Positions 1 through 7,752 of a stretch of DNA of 59,535 nt are shown in pieces (position 1 is the stretch's first letter; every line of letters begins with the position of its first letter). The notes below the pieces were generated by a model. That model was not told the origin of the DNA and made no database searches. It worked only from the letters and a program-made list of their open reading frames with translations. The position numbers and the translations under genes were made by a program. This DNA comes from an uncultured Caulobacterales bacterium. Lineage in GTDB: Bacteria; Pseudomonadota; Alphaproteobacteria; Caulobacterales; Maricaulaceae. Where the stretch lies: positions 1 through 59,535 of the forward strand of contig CALLIK010000011.1 in the NCBI GenBank assembly GCA_938009235.1. Reading direction: 5' to 3'.

Positions 1-404
1 CTTAATAAATTACAAATGTTAAGTCTCAAAAATTGAGTTATAAATATTTTTGAACACCACAAACCAATCCCTGACTATGAATAATTACAAAGGGTTTTGT
101 GGCGTAATATTGGCGTGCACCCTGTCTCTGCGCGGCGAGTGCTATCCTTAAGAAGTTGAAAAAATAGGGCCGTTCATAGGTTCGGTATGGTCGCTATTTA
201 AACTGTAACACCATGAAGAGTTACACTCCCCTATGACAAAGAGACCACCAAAAAGTTTAATAAGTGTATGAAGAGAGAAACCGCTTCACTCTAGTAAATA
301 GAGAGCTTGGCCCTACCGCTACTAACACTTGAATATCGCCATCTAGCCCCTATCTATGAGGTGTTACGGGGAGTCCGTGACGTCACATAATCCGGGAGAC
401 GGAC
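1..404. other. Gene-free upstream region of the NAD salvage operon
   Basis: I see no convincing coding frame or RNA gene in this AT-rich stretch. It must hold the promoter of nadM. The only structure noted is near its end: a perfect palindrome GTGACGTCAC at 377-386, and GTCCG (373-377) that can pair with CGGAC (400-404), which would enclose the GGGAG ribosome binding site of nadM. Confidence 0.5.
373..404 (+). promoter_or_regulatory. Inverted repeats over the nadM ribosome binding site
   Basis: GTGACGTCAC at 377-386 is a 10-bp perfect palindrome. GTCCG at 373-377 is complementary to CGGAC at 400-404, so a hairpin could enclose the Shine-Dalgarno GGGAG at 394-398 just before the ATG at 405. 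It could be an operator for a nucleotide-responsive repressor or a translational switch. The arms are short, so chance is possible. Confidence 0.25.
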
Positions 405-1463
405 ATGACGCAGACAAAGTGCGATATACTTGTATTCATAGGGCGGTTTCAGCCTTTTCACATCGGACATAAAGCGGTTTTAGACGCGGCCTTAAAACAG
501 GCCGAGCATGTAATTGTGCTCGCAGGGTCTGCCAATCGATCCCGCTCTTTCCGTAATCCGTTCACATTCGAAGACCGCGCAGAGATGATCAGCAAGGTCT
601 ATCCGAATGAGACTTTGAATACAAAACAGCTGAAAATCCTGCCTCTGAATGATACGCTTTATAATGACGAGGCTTGGACCTCTACCGTGCAACGCCTCAT
701 TGACGACGTCATCGCCGAAGAGGGCCTAGAAGGTAAGACCGTTGGCCTGATCGGGCACAGTAAAGATAAGACATCTTACTATCTCAAGCTTTTCCCTCAG
801 TGGGCCTCTGTTGAGGTCAAGCATGAGGTCGGCGTATTCAACGCAACGGATATCCGCAAAAGCTACTTTCGCGGCGCGCCAATAATCCCGCATGACATTT
901 TACCGCCTGCCATCAGTGACTATTTGAAAACTCATATGATGACGGATGATTTCAAGCGCATCACAGCCGAAGCACAATGGATCAAAGACTACAAAGCCTC
1001 ATGGGCCACTGCGCCCTTCGCGCCAACATTTGTAACCGTGGATAATGTGGTTGTTCAATCTGGCCATATCTTGCTTGTCCGCCGCGGCGGTCAGCCCGGT
1101 AAGGGCCTGCTCGCCCTACCCGGCGGGTTCGTCGACCATGATGAAACTTTGTTGGAAAGCGCGATCAGAGAGCTGCGCGAAGAAACCAAATTGGCCGACA
1201 AACACGGTCCTTTCCCAATGGGTAAGTTAAAAGGCTTCCTCGCAGGACAAGGCGTATTTGATGACCCAAAACGGAGCGCCCGTGGTTACACGTTGACCCA
1301 CGCCTTTCTCTTCCGCCTACCGCCCGCCAAGCAATTGATGAAAGTTGTCGGATCTGACGATGCGGTTCACGCGGGGTGGTATCCCATTGGCAGCCTTGAT
1401 CCGACCGAGGTTTTTGAGGACCATTATTTCATCATCAACAAAATGCTCGCCGGAGTTACGTAA
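405..1463 (+). CDS. nadM: Bifunctional NMN adenylyltransferase / Nudix hydrolase
   Basis: Likely converts nicotinamide mononucleotide and ATP to NAD and pyrophosphate, with a C-terminal Nudix domain of the ADP-ribose pyrophosphatase type. Residues 13-22 (GRFQPFHIGH) are the nucleotidyltransferase HxGH signature, with a GHSKDKT segment near residue 117 and NATDIR as the second nucleotide-binding motif. The Nudix box lies at about 240-263 with the order G-x5-E-x7-REL-REE. The 352 aa length fits the NadM-Nudix fusion known from Synechocystis slr0787. The ATG is preceded by GGGAG at 394-398. The gene sits 66 nt ahead of nadV, so the two enzymes would run nicotinamide to NMN to NAD in cytoplasmic salvage. 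Recognition of both domains is firm; the Nudix substrate is inferred. Confidence 0.93.
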   Translation: MTQTKCDILVFIGRFQPFHIGHKAVLDAALKQAEHVIVLAGSANRSRSFRNPFTFEDRAEMISKVYPNETLNTKQLKILPLNDTLYNDEAWTSTVQRLIDDVIAEEGLEGKTVGLIGHSKDKTSYYLKLFPQWASVEVKHEVGVFNATDIRKSYFRGAPIIPHDILPPAISDYLKTHMMTDDFKRITAEAQWIKDYKASWATAPFAPTFVTVDNVVVQSGHILLVRRGGQPGKGLLALPGGFVDHDETLLESAIRELREETKLADKHGPFPMGKLKGFLAGQGVFDDPKRSARGYTLTHAFLFRLPPAKQLMKVVGSDDAVHAGWYPIGSLDPTEVFEDHYFIINKMLAGVT

Positions 1464-1529
1464 AACCCACCTGAGCGGGGAGCCCGCTCATCAACCCAGT
1501 GCATTTGCACGACTTCAAGGAGATTGAAG

Positions 1530-2963
1530 ATGACTGATAAGACAACGAAATACCCAACATGGGTCCCAGGCGATCACAGCATTCTGATGGATGTGGACAG
1601 CTATAAAGGCTCCCACTTCCTGCAATATCCGCCAAAGACAGAATATGTGTCTTCTTACATCGAAGCCCGTGGCGGTAAGTTTGATGACATGGTCTTTTTC
1701 GGCCTACAGATGTATCTCAAACGTTATCTTGCGCGCCCGATTACGGCAGAAGAAATCGACTATGCCGAAGAGATGTGGACTGCTCATGGCGTGCCGTTCA
1801 ACCGCGCAGGGTGGGAACATATCCTACGCGAACATGACGGATATTTGCCGTTGAAAATCCAAGCCGTAAAAGAAGGCACAGTCCTGCCCATCAAAAATGC
1901 GATTGTGCAGATCATCAACACTGACCCTGCTGTGCCGTGGCTCACGAGCTTTATGGAAACCGCCTTGCTGCGGGCTGTCTGGTATCCAACAACGGTGGCG
2001 ACCCTGTCTTGGACCGTGAAGCAGATCATTCATCGCTATCTGGAAAAAACCTGCGAGACCCCAGCAGAGGAGTTGCCGTTTAAGCTCCATGACTTTGGCG
2101 CACGCGGTGTCTCTAGCGCGGAGAGCGCGGCCCTTGGCGGGATCGCGCATATGGTCAACTTCGTCGGCAGTGATACGGTTGGCGCGTTGCAACATGCGCG
2201 CATCTATTACGATGAGCCAATGGCGGCCTTTTCTATCCCCGCCGCAGAACACAGCACGATTACAAGTTGGGGCCGCGAGAATGAAATCAACGCCTTTGAG
2301 AACATGCTGGACCAATTTGGCGGGCCAGGTAAACTCGTCGGTGTCGTGTCCGATAGCTATGACATCTACAAAGCGACAGAACAGTTTTGGGGTGTCGATT
2401 TAAAAGACAAAGTCGAAGCCATGGGCGGCACATTAGTCGTGCGCCCTGATAGCGGCGACCCAACCATTGTGCCTATCGAAATCATCGAACTGCTCGGCAA
2501 AGCCTTTGGATATACGGTCAATGCAAAGGGCTACAAAGTCCTGCCATCTTGCGTCCGCGTCTTGCAAGGCGACGGCGTGAACCCTGTCTCAATTGAAACC
2601 ATTTTGAAGCGTATGGAAGCCAAAGGCTGGAGCGCCAAGAATATTGCCTTCGGTATGGGCGGAGCCTTGCTGCAACCCGATGTTCATCGCGATACAATGG
2701 CATGGGCGATGAAAGCCAACGCCACAAAGCGTGCGGATGATCCCGTCTGGCATGATGTCTTCAAAGACCCAATCACGGACACTGGCAAAACGTCTAAACG
2801 CGGGAAGCAGGCGCTGATCAATACCAAGGGTGAATATATGTCCGTCCGAGCTGATGAACTACCCGCAGGTGCGAAGGACTTGTTGGAAACTGTTTGGCAA
2901 AATGGTGAACTTCTACGTGATCAGACACTCACCGACATTCGGGCTTTATCTGAAATCCATTAG
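1530..2963 (+). CDS. nadV: Nicotinamide phosphoribosyltransferase
   Basis: Makes NMN from nicotinamide and PRPP, the first step of the two-step NAD salvage route completed by NadM upstream. The 477-aa protein matches the NAMPT/NadV family in length and carries the characteristic DFGARGVSS segment, the SDSYDIY segment and the phosphoribosyl-binding VRPDSGDP. An in-frame TTG lies 6 nt upstream, but the ATG at 1530 is preferred because AAGGAG (1517-1522) sits 7 nt before it. It is followed by a hairpin terminator, so nadM-nadV looks like a complete two-gene operon. NadV is patchily distributed in bacteria and often acquired laterally, but base composition here does not stand out. Confidence 0.93.
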   Translation: MTDKTTKYPTWVPGDHSILMDVDSYKGSHFLQYPPKTEYVSSYIEARGGKFDDMVFFGLQMYLKRYLARPITAEEIDYAEEMWTAHGVPFNRAGWEHILREHDGYLPLKIQAVKEGTVLPIKNAIVQIINTDPAVPWLTSFMETALLRAVWYPTTVATLSWTVKQIIHRYLEKTCETPAEELPFKLHDFGARGVSSAESAALGGIAHMVNFVGSDTVGALQHARIYYDEPMAAFSIPAAEHSTITSWGRENEINAFENMLDQFGGPGKLVGVVSDSYDIYKATEQFWGVDLKDKVEAMGGTLVVRPDSGDPTIVPIEIIELLGKAFGYTVNAKGYKVLPSCVRVLQGDGVNPVSIETILKRMEAKGWSAKNIAFGMGGALLQPDVHRDTMAWAMKANATKRADDPVWHDVFKDPITDTGKTSKRGKQALINTKGEYMSVRADELPAGAKDLLETVWQNGELLRDQTLTDIRALSEIH

Positions 2964-2972
2964 ATAAAATAG

Positions 2973-3001
2973 AAATCACCTCCTTGAACAGGAGGTGGTT
3001 T
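2973..3001 (+). terminator. Hairpin terminator after nadV
   Basis: An 11-bp stem (2973-2983 with 2991-3001, one G-T pair) around a 7-nt loop starts 9 nt after the nadV stop. The A-rich left arm and T-rich right arm suit a factor-independent terminator, though the T tract is only three bases. Confidence 0.6.
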
Positions 3002-3019
3002 GCAGTTTAGGCCTGCATC

Positions 3020-3601
3020 GTGAACACCCCAACCCACACACTTCTCGCGCTTGTCGCGCTGTCTAAAAAAGATGACCGAAAGCGGAACCTTGCAGTCCTC
3101 TTCGGCTCACTCCTGCCTGACCTCGCGATCTTTCTGTGGGCCCCCTATCAATCCATCGTCAATGGTGTGTCGGGCGAGGAAATGTGGCGAGAGTTATATT
3201 TCCAAGCCCCCATGCAGAATCTGATCGCATGGTTTAATTCCGTTCCCATTTACGCCGCCCTAGTCATGATAGGATTAGCCGCGCGGTCCAAAACATGGGG
3301 CAAGCTCTTGCTGGTTTTCGCCCTCGCCGCGCTCTTCCACATGGCCACTGACCTGCCTGTCCACGCGGAGGATGCGTATCGCCATTTTTGGCCCCTCACG
3401 GATTGGCGATTTTTCAGTCCACTCTCCTATTGGGACGGTGATCATCATGCGCGTTGGGTGCGTTTGGTAGAAGTCGGCCTTGGCGCGGGCTGCATCACCC
3501 TGCTCTGGCGGCGGTTTCCGATGCGATGGGTCAAAGCCATCCTCTCCCTGCTCGCAGTCTTTTACAGTCTCGTGCTAGTCGCCCCGCTCTTTCTCAGTTA
3601 G
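3020..3601 (+). CDS. Membrane protein resembling the DUF457/YdjM metal-dependent hydrolase family
   Basis: A 193-aa protein starting with GTG (CATCGTG). The N-terminus NTPTHTLLALVAL followed by FGSLLPDLAIF has the conserved His and LPD of the YdjM/DUF457 group of membrane-bound putative hydrolases. About four hydrophobic segments are visible (near 24-45, 75-90, 96-115 and the C-terminus). A HMATDLPVHAED segment and a DGDHH segment add further potential metal ligands. It lies between the nadV terminator and ruvX, with only 9 nt to ruvX, so it probably shares that transcript. Function is not established; the family call is moderate. Confidence 0.65.
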   Translation: MNTPTHTLLALVALSKKDDRKRNLAVLFGSLLPDLAIFLWAPYQSIVNGVSGEEMWRELYFQAPMQNLIAWFNSVPIYAALVMIGLAARSKTWGKLLLVFALAALFHMATDLPVHAEDAYRHFWPLTDWRFFSPLSYWDGDHHARWVRLVEVGLGAGCITLLWRRFPMRWVKAILSLLAVFYSLVLVAPLFLS

Positions 3602-3610
3602 AGGCCCGCC

Positions 3611-4063
3611 ATGCCCATTCAAACCATAGATGATTTTGCCGCAACAACAGGCGCCCTTCTCGGGCTTGATCCGGGGACCAAGACATTAGGCCTCGCGATT
3701 TCAGATCGCACGCGCTTGATCGCCACGCCGCTTAAAACCATTCGCCGCAAGAAGTTCACGCCAGACGCCGCAGAACTGCTCGATATATATGACACAAATG
3801 AAGCTGTTGGCCTCGTGATCGGCCTGCCGATGAATATGAATGGCACGGCCGGACCGCGCGTTCAGTCGGTCAAAGATTTCGCCAATAACCTGTTGAACAT
3901 TCGCGACTTGCCCATTTTATTCTGGGACGAACGCCTGTCGACAATGGCGGTCACGCGTGGGATGTTAGAAGCCGATATGAGCCGCAAGAAACGCGCAGAG
4001 AATGTCGATAAACTCGCCGCAGGCTATATCCTACAGGGCGTGCTTGATCGCTTACGCAATTAG
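3611..4063 (+). CDS. ruvX: Putative pre-16S rRNA nuclease / RuvX (YqgF) family
   Basis: A 150-aa YqgF-family RNase H-like protein, involved in 5-prime maturation of pre-16S rRNA and earlier described as a Holliday junction resolvase. The first acidic motif is LGLDPGTKTLGLAISD near residue 20, the second is the conserved GLPMNMNG block, and WDERLS with a C-terminal DKLAAGYILQG completes the fold. The ATG is 9 nt after the preceding stop with a GAGG just upstream. Length is normal for the family. Confidence 0.93.
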   Translation: MPIQTIDDFAATTGALLGLDPGTKTLGLAISDRTRLIATPLKTIRRKKFTPDAAELLDIYDTNEAVGLVIGLPMNMNGTAGPRVQSVKDFANNLLNIRDLPILFWDERLSTMAVTRGMLEADMSRKKRAENVDKLAAGYILQGVLDRLRN

Positions 4064-4092
4064 ATAAGTACCGCAAAACCTACCAACAAAGC

Positions 4093-5400
4093 CTACCAAC
4101 GGGCAAAAGCATTCTCATGCGCATTATTTGGCACATCACCCACACGCAATGGCGCAGATAATGACAGCCCCGCGAGAGACCGCGCCCGCGACAATGCCAC
4201 ATAAGTTTGCCCCGATGCAAACGCCCCGCGTCCAAGATCAATCCGCACATCATCCAATGTCAAACCTTGCGCCTTATGGATCGTCACAGCCCATGCTAAA
4301 ATCAGCGGAATTTGCTCAAAACTCGACGTCGCAGACGCAACCATCTTCTGATCGACCTCGGACCATTTATAGGCAATCGCTTCCCACTTCGTGCGCTCAA
4401 TTTTCCGCACGCCGCCGCCCGCATCAAATCTCACAAAGACTTCCTCTTGCGACAGATCAGTGATCGTTCCGAGCGAGCCATTGACCCAACGCTTTTGCGG
4501 ATCATTCCGCACCGCCATAACACGCGCGCCTTTTTTCAGCTTCAACAGCGACGGCGCAGGCGCACGTTTCTCGTTGAACTTGCCTTTAGTGACGCAATCA
4601 TATTCCAGCGCTGTCGGCGTTAAATCCTCTAACCCCTGCCGATTATATCTATCGGCAACCGCGTTCGTCGCCGTCAACAATACGGGCGTATGACCGTCGC
4701 GATGTGGGCGCACACATAACTCATTGAGCGTATTCACCGCGCTGGCGACATTCCGCGCGACGCGAATATCCGACAACAGGCTCACGAAATGCGGGTCCGT
4801 CTGGCGATACACTTTGGTGAGTTCAAAATGCACAGGCGGGTAATTCTGCAAGACCTTGGCATCATAGGCATAGGGGCCATTATATCCGAATTGCGCAAGA
4901 ACGGACTTCTCGTGGTTTGGGATAACGGGCGGAAGCTGATGGAAATCCCCAACAAGTAAAAGTTTGCAGCCCCCAAATGGCAGCCGCGAGTCTTGCGCAC
5001 CCCGCAGGATAATATCTATCCCGTCCAAAATATCGGCCCGCACCATTGAGATTTCATCAATGACAACGAGCTCGACTTTTTTCCAAAGGCGGTTGGCACG
5101 TTGATCGAGCAACGCTTCTTCATTGATGACTTGGAACGGCAATCTGAAAAAGGAATGGAGCGTCTGCCCACCGACATTCAACGCGGCGACACCCGTGGGC
5201 GCGAGCACGACCATATTGCCAATATCATCCTGCCGCTTGATGTAATTCACCAGCGTAGATTTCCCCGTCCCCGCCTCACCCGTCACAAGGATTGGCGCGC
5301 AATCATCCGACCGCAATTGCTCTAGGATATGACCCACAATCGGATCGTCCTCATAACTCTCGGGGAGATGTTCGGATATAGACAAAGCAAGACCTTTCAC
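4093..5400 (-). CDS. ATP-dependent DNA helicase, Pif1/RecD-like (superfamily 1B)
   Basis: A 435-aa SF1 helicase. Walker A is GEAGTGKSTL near residue 40, Walker B is VVIDEISMV near 114, then LLLVGDFHQLPPV (motif III), and near the C-terminus TIHKAQGLTLD and YVALSRARSL (motifs V and VI). This arrangement is that of stand-alone Pif1-like helicases of bacteria, which unwind DNA 5-prime to 3-prime. The start is a GTG without an obvious Shine-Dalgarno, so the exact N-terminus is uncertain. It converges on ruvX with 29 nt between the genes. Confidence 0.88.
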   Translation of the reverse strand: MKGLALSISEHLPESYEDDPIVGHILEQLRSDDCAPILVTGEAGTGKSTLVNYIKRQDDIGNMVVLAPTGVAALNVGGQTLHSFFRLPFQVINEEALLDQRANRLWKKVELVVIDEISMVRADILDGIDIILRGAQDSRLPFGGCKLLLVGDFHQLPPVIPNHEKSVLAQFGYNGPYAYDAKVLQNYPPVHFELTKVYRQTDPHFVSLLSDIRVARNVASAVNTLNELCVRPHRDGHTPVLLTATNAVADRYNRQGLEDLTPTALEYDCVTKGKFNEKRAPAPSLLKLKKGARVMAVRNDPQKRWVNGSLGTITDLSQEEVFVRFDAGGGVRKIERTKWEAIAYKWSEVDQKMVASATSSFEQIPLILAWAVTIHKAQGLTLDDVRIDLGRGAFASGQTYVALSRARSLAGLSLSAPLRVGDVPNNAHENAFARW

Positions 5401-5493
5401 TGCGAGAGCGCAAGCATCACAGGTCAGCGCAGATTCGTATAGGGGAAAGAGTCAGGTGGGTTCGGAGAGGTAAACCTCACTTTAAATATACAA

Positions 5494-6252
5494 CTAAGCT
5501 GTTTCGAAAAACATCTTATTTAGAATAGGAACCAATTCAACTAGTAACAAATGAGGCCCCTCCAACAGATCACAAAATTCTTCGGACATCATCCCAACAC
5601 CAGAAGCAATATGAGCCATAATTTCCTGTTTAGACTCAAAGTAAAAGTTGGGTGCACGGTCTTGATATCCGTCATCGCTTTTGGCCAATTGTTCGACAAT
5701 TTGATAGGTACGGTAAGAGTTGTGAGTAATGTTCCACTGATGGGTATGGACTCCGCGATGCTTGATATATTCATTCAATCGCCGTTTACTTATTTTCTTG
5801 ATATGGTCTCCACCTAGAACCTGAGGTAGTTTCAAGTGACATCGAAGATCGTTCCAAGCAGAGTAAAACTGCTTAACTCGTTCTTCGAATAGATAACAAT
5901 GATGAGTAAAACTTACCCAAACGAAGTGAAAATGGTCTGATTTGCTAACGCAGGTACCGTGCCAAGGATACCTACGACTCATGTGATAAATTTTCCAAGT
6001 ATCTCTAATTATCGACTGCACTTGAGCGTATCGAGCAGACACATCTGAATATAAAGACATCCACATTTGGGCAGAATTTCGCAGCTTTGGCGACACCTCT
6101 TCCAACCAATCATTGTCGTCGGTCAAAACAGCTCGTCTAAATTGAATTGTAGTCCAAGCCTCAACAACTGAGCTTAGTCGGGCATCAGTTTTTTCAACGG
6201 CATCACTTGCTTGTTTATATGAGAAGCGTTTATCGGCATCAATCATCCACAT
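5494..6252 (-). CDS. Uncharacterised HEPN-like protein
   Basis: A 252-aa protein I cannot assign to a named family. The ATG at 6252 is chosen over the longer frame (to 6291) because a strong GGAGGAG lies 5 nt upstream. It appears all-alpha and charged, without signal peptide or membrane segment. At residues 166-171 it has RGVHTH, the R-x4-H pattern of the active site of HEPN ribonucleases, set in a helical region. Such proteins occur in abortive-infection and toxin systems. Base composition is visibly more AT-rich than in its neighbours and it stands alone between two intergenic repeat regions, which suggests recent acquisition. No antitoxin-like partner gene is visible. The HEPN assignment is inference from one motif plus helical content. 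Confidence 0.6.
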   Translation of the reverse strand: MWMIDADKRFSYKQASDAVEKTDARLSSVVEAWTTIQFRRAVLTDDNDWLEEVSPKLRNSAQMWMSLYSDVSARYAQVQSIIRDTWKIYHMSRRYPWHGTCVSKSDHFHFVWVSFTHHCYLFEERVKQFYSAWNDLRCHLKLPQVLGGDHIKKISKRRLNEYIKHRGVHTHQWNITHNSYRTYQIVEQLAKSDDGYQDRAPNFYFESKQEIMAHIASGVGMMSEEFCDLLEGPHLLLVELVPILNKMFFETA

Positions 6253-6368
6253 TTTCACTCCTCCAACAGGTAATTGCGGAATCAATTCCAATTAAAACAA
6301 TGCTTATCTATATCATGCTAATTAACAACCACCGCTTTAATTCTTCTACATTACATCGCACTACATCC

Positions 6369-6445
6369 CGTCACCCTCGGGCTTGACCCGAGGGCCTATG
6401 TCTAATTTTCGCGATGGGTCCTCGGATCAAGTCCGAGGATGACGT
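6369..6445. repeat. Composite palindromic repeat, pair 1
   Basis: Two inverted units face each other with 13 nt between them: 6369-6400 (stem 6374-6380 with 6388-6394) and 6414-6445 (stem 6420-6426 with 6432-6438). Each unit has the plan GTCAY, stem, CTTG core, stem, then CCYAT. The same plan recurs at 7124-7198 and 31951-32028 with different stem sequences. It resembles the palindromic extragenic elements common in alphaproteobacteria. Confidence 0.8.
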
Positions 6446-6472
6446 GTTAAAAAAAACAACCTTACCCAAACC

Positions 6473-6886
6473 CTAAGCAAACAGCAGATCAGGGTTCACC
6501 ATTGATTTGATTTCTAGCACGTTGTTATTTGGGTCCGCGATGAAGAAAGTTTCTTGCTCGTATTTGTCGCCTTTGAAACGGCGATAGGGCTTGTCGATAT
6601 ACTCAAGGCCCGCAGCGGCGATGCGGTCTTTCACCCCATCAAATTCCTCTTGCGTTAAATGAATACCGAAATGCGGCACAAGCACCGCGCCCATTTCAAC
6701 ATCATGACGCACCGTCGGAAGTTGCTCTACGCTCTGATGGAGCGTCAGCTCATTACCCCAAAAATCCACATCAACCCAGCGGCCGTCTTCGCTATTGCCA
6801 AGTGAACATCCAAGCACATCCGTATAGAATTTAACGGTCGTTTTGAGATCACCAGCAGGAATGGCGAGATGTAAGATAGCGGACAT
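6473..6886 (-). CDS. VOC family protein (glyoxalase/bleomycin resistance/dioxygenase fold)
   Basis: A 137-aa single vicinal-oxygen-chelate protein. It opens with HLAIPAGDLKTTVKFYTDVL, a typical first beta-alpha-beta module, followed by ELTLHQ and, in the second half, VPHFGIHLTQEEF, ETFFIADPNNNVLEIK. Potential metal ligands are the early His, the central His and the Glu of LEIK. Such proteins are metal-dependent lyases or dioxygenases; the substrate cannot be told. AGGA lies 7 nt before the ATG. A 17-bp palindrome shared with the Lrp gene promoter sits 147 bp upstream (7033-7049) and may control it. Confidence 0.85.
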   Translation of the reverse strand: MSAILHLAIPAGDLKTTVKFYTDVLGCSLGNSEDGRWVDVDFWGNELTLHQSVEQLPTVRHDVEMGAVLVPHFGIHLTQEEFDGVKDRIAAAGLEYIDKPYRRFKGDKYEQETFFIADPNNNVLEIKSMVNPDLLFA

Positions 6887-7032
6887 GGGATATTCCTATC
6901 GTAAGGGCTGAAACGTCGAGGCAACGATGTCGGGGTTCAAACAATGAACGACCCAAATCACCGCATTTTCACAAGACATAGGCTGCGCGGCAGAGGCGAT
7001 ACTGCTCATTTTCACTCATATAACGGGCCTGA

Positions 7033-7049
7033 TTAGCAGATACTGCTAA
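7033..7049. promoter_or_regulatory. 17-bp palindrome TTAGCAG-ATA-CTGCTAA, candidate operator
   Basis: A perfect inverted repeat with 7-bp arms and an ATA centre. Its match at 15957-15973 (TTGGCAG-ATA-CTGCCAA) lies just upstream of the Lrp/AsnC regulator gene. The two differ by a compensated change, one per arm. It lies upstream of the VOC gene, so a shared regulator is plausible. Confidence 0.45.
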
Positions 7050-7123
7050 AATATAGAATTATTGATGCGTGTTAGAGGTGATGTGAGGGTGAATGAGGTG
7101 GGCGCGCCACTCCCTCCACTTTC

Positions 7124-7198
7124 CGTCATCACAAGACTTGTTCTTGTGATCCACAAGTAGGTTACCGATGGATTGCAAGAACAAGTCTTGCAATGACG
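7124..7198. repeat. Composite palindromic repeat, pair 2
   Basis: Two facing units, 7124-7154 and 7168-7198, separated by 13 nt, the same spacing as in pair 1. The stems here are built on CACAAG/CTTGTG and TTGCAAG/CTTGCAA, so the sequence differs from pair 1 while the pairing, the CTTG core and the flanking GTCAT and ATCCA are kept. Confidence 0.8.
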
Positions 7199-7259
7199 GG
7201 ATAGAAACCGATGAAAAAATAATGATCCACGCTTTAGAAAATTCAAACCCCTTTATTTT

Positions 7260-7665
7260 CAATCCCTTACAACAAAATCACAGAGAACAATCCCCGCTCT
7301 CAAAACCTGTGGCATACTTATCTTGTTCTTTCGGACACGGGACAGGTAGAGCTCATCTGCCGTACCGAGAGACGGTGGGGTTGAGCGACTTGGTGTGAGA
7401 GCTGAGTTTGTGCCGGGCCTTTTGAAGTGAGAGCCGACTACTAGGTCTAATGGCCAAACTGTAGGGACACATGGGCCGCTGCATCAAAAACCGCTGCCGC
7501 GTGGCTGTTGGATTAGATTAGCACCCTAATTCACGGCATCTGCGTAAACAAAATATACTAAACTCTGGCAGCCATCGCGGGTGCCGCCACGCGGACAGTC
7601 CTAATTATTAGAGACATCGCATTTTGGTAGTCGCCCCAAAAGACGGGAGAGCGGCTGTGAGCGTA
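7260..7665 (-). ncRNA. Large structured RNA-like element, copy A
   Basis: About 400 nt without a coding frame that aligns, read on the minus strand, with copies at 13965-14412 and 59273-59535. Shared blocks: CGCTCACAGCC (7663-7653), CCGCGTGG (7594-7587) pairing with CCACGCGG (7504-7497), GTCGGCTCTCA (7438-7428), CTCAACCCCACCGTCTCTCG (from 7385) and TGTCCGAAAGAAC (7337-7325). The hairpin at 7567-7588 has arms different from those of B and C but still complementary, around the same CGCGATGG-type apex. It lies antisense in the pyrB leader. That it is an RNA is inferred from covariation; transcription is unproven and the ends are approximate. Confidence 0.6.
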
Positions 7666-7752
7666 CCCCCCTGCTCTATTGGGATACGCGCTTGGGAATT
7701 GACGTCTTCGACTTTCGCGGCTAATCCGTCGCGAGTTGAAGGACCACCGCCC

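Noticed and set aside
1824..2315. Minus-strand open frame opposite nadV
   Set aside because: It is the shadow of a well-recognised gene and shows no family motif or ribosome binding site.
6900..7020. Leader peptide of 16 or 37 codons upstream of the VOC gene
   Set aside because: Short minus-strand frames exist (for example starting MSENEQYRL), but without a ribosome binding site or conserved feature they are likely chance.
7046..7262. Short frames over the palindromic repeat
   Set aside because: They are built from the composite repeat and lack a ribosome binding site.
7624..7752. N-terminal extension of pyrB from a TTG
   Set aside because: The extension is not family-like and is the complement of element copy A; the ATG at 7753 gives the normal N-terminus.
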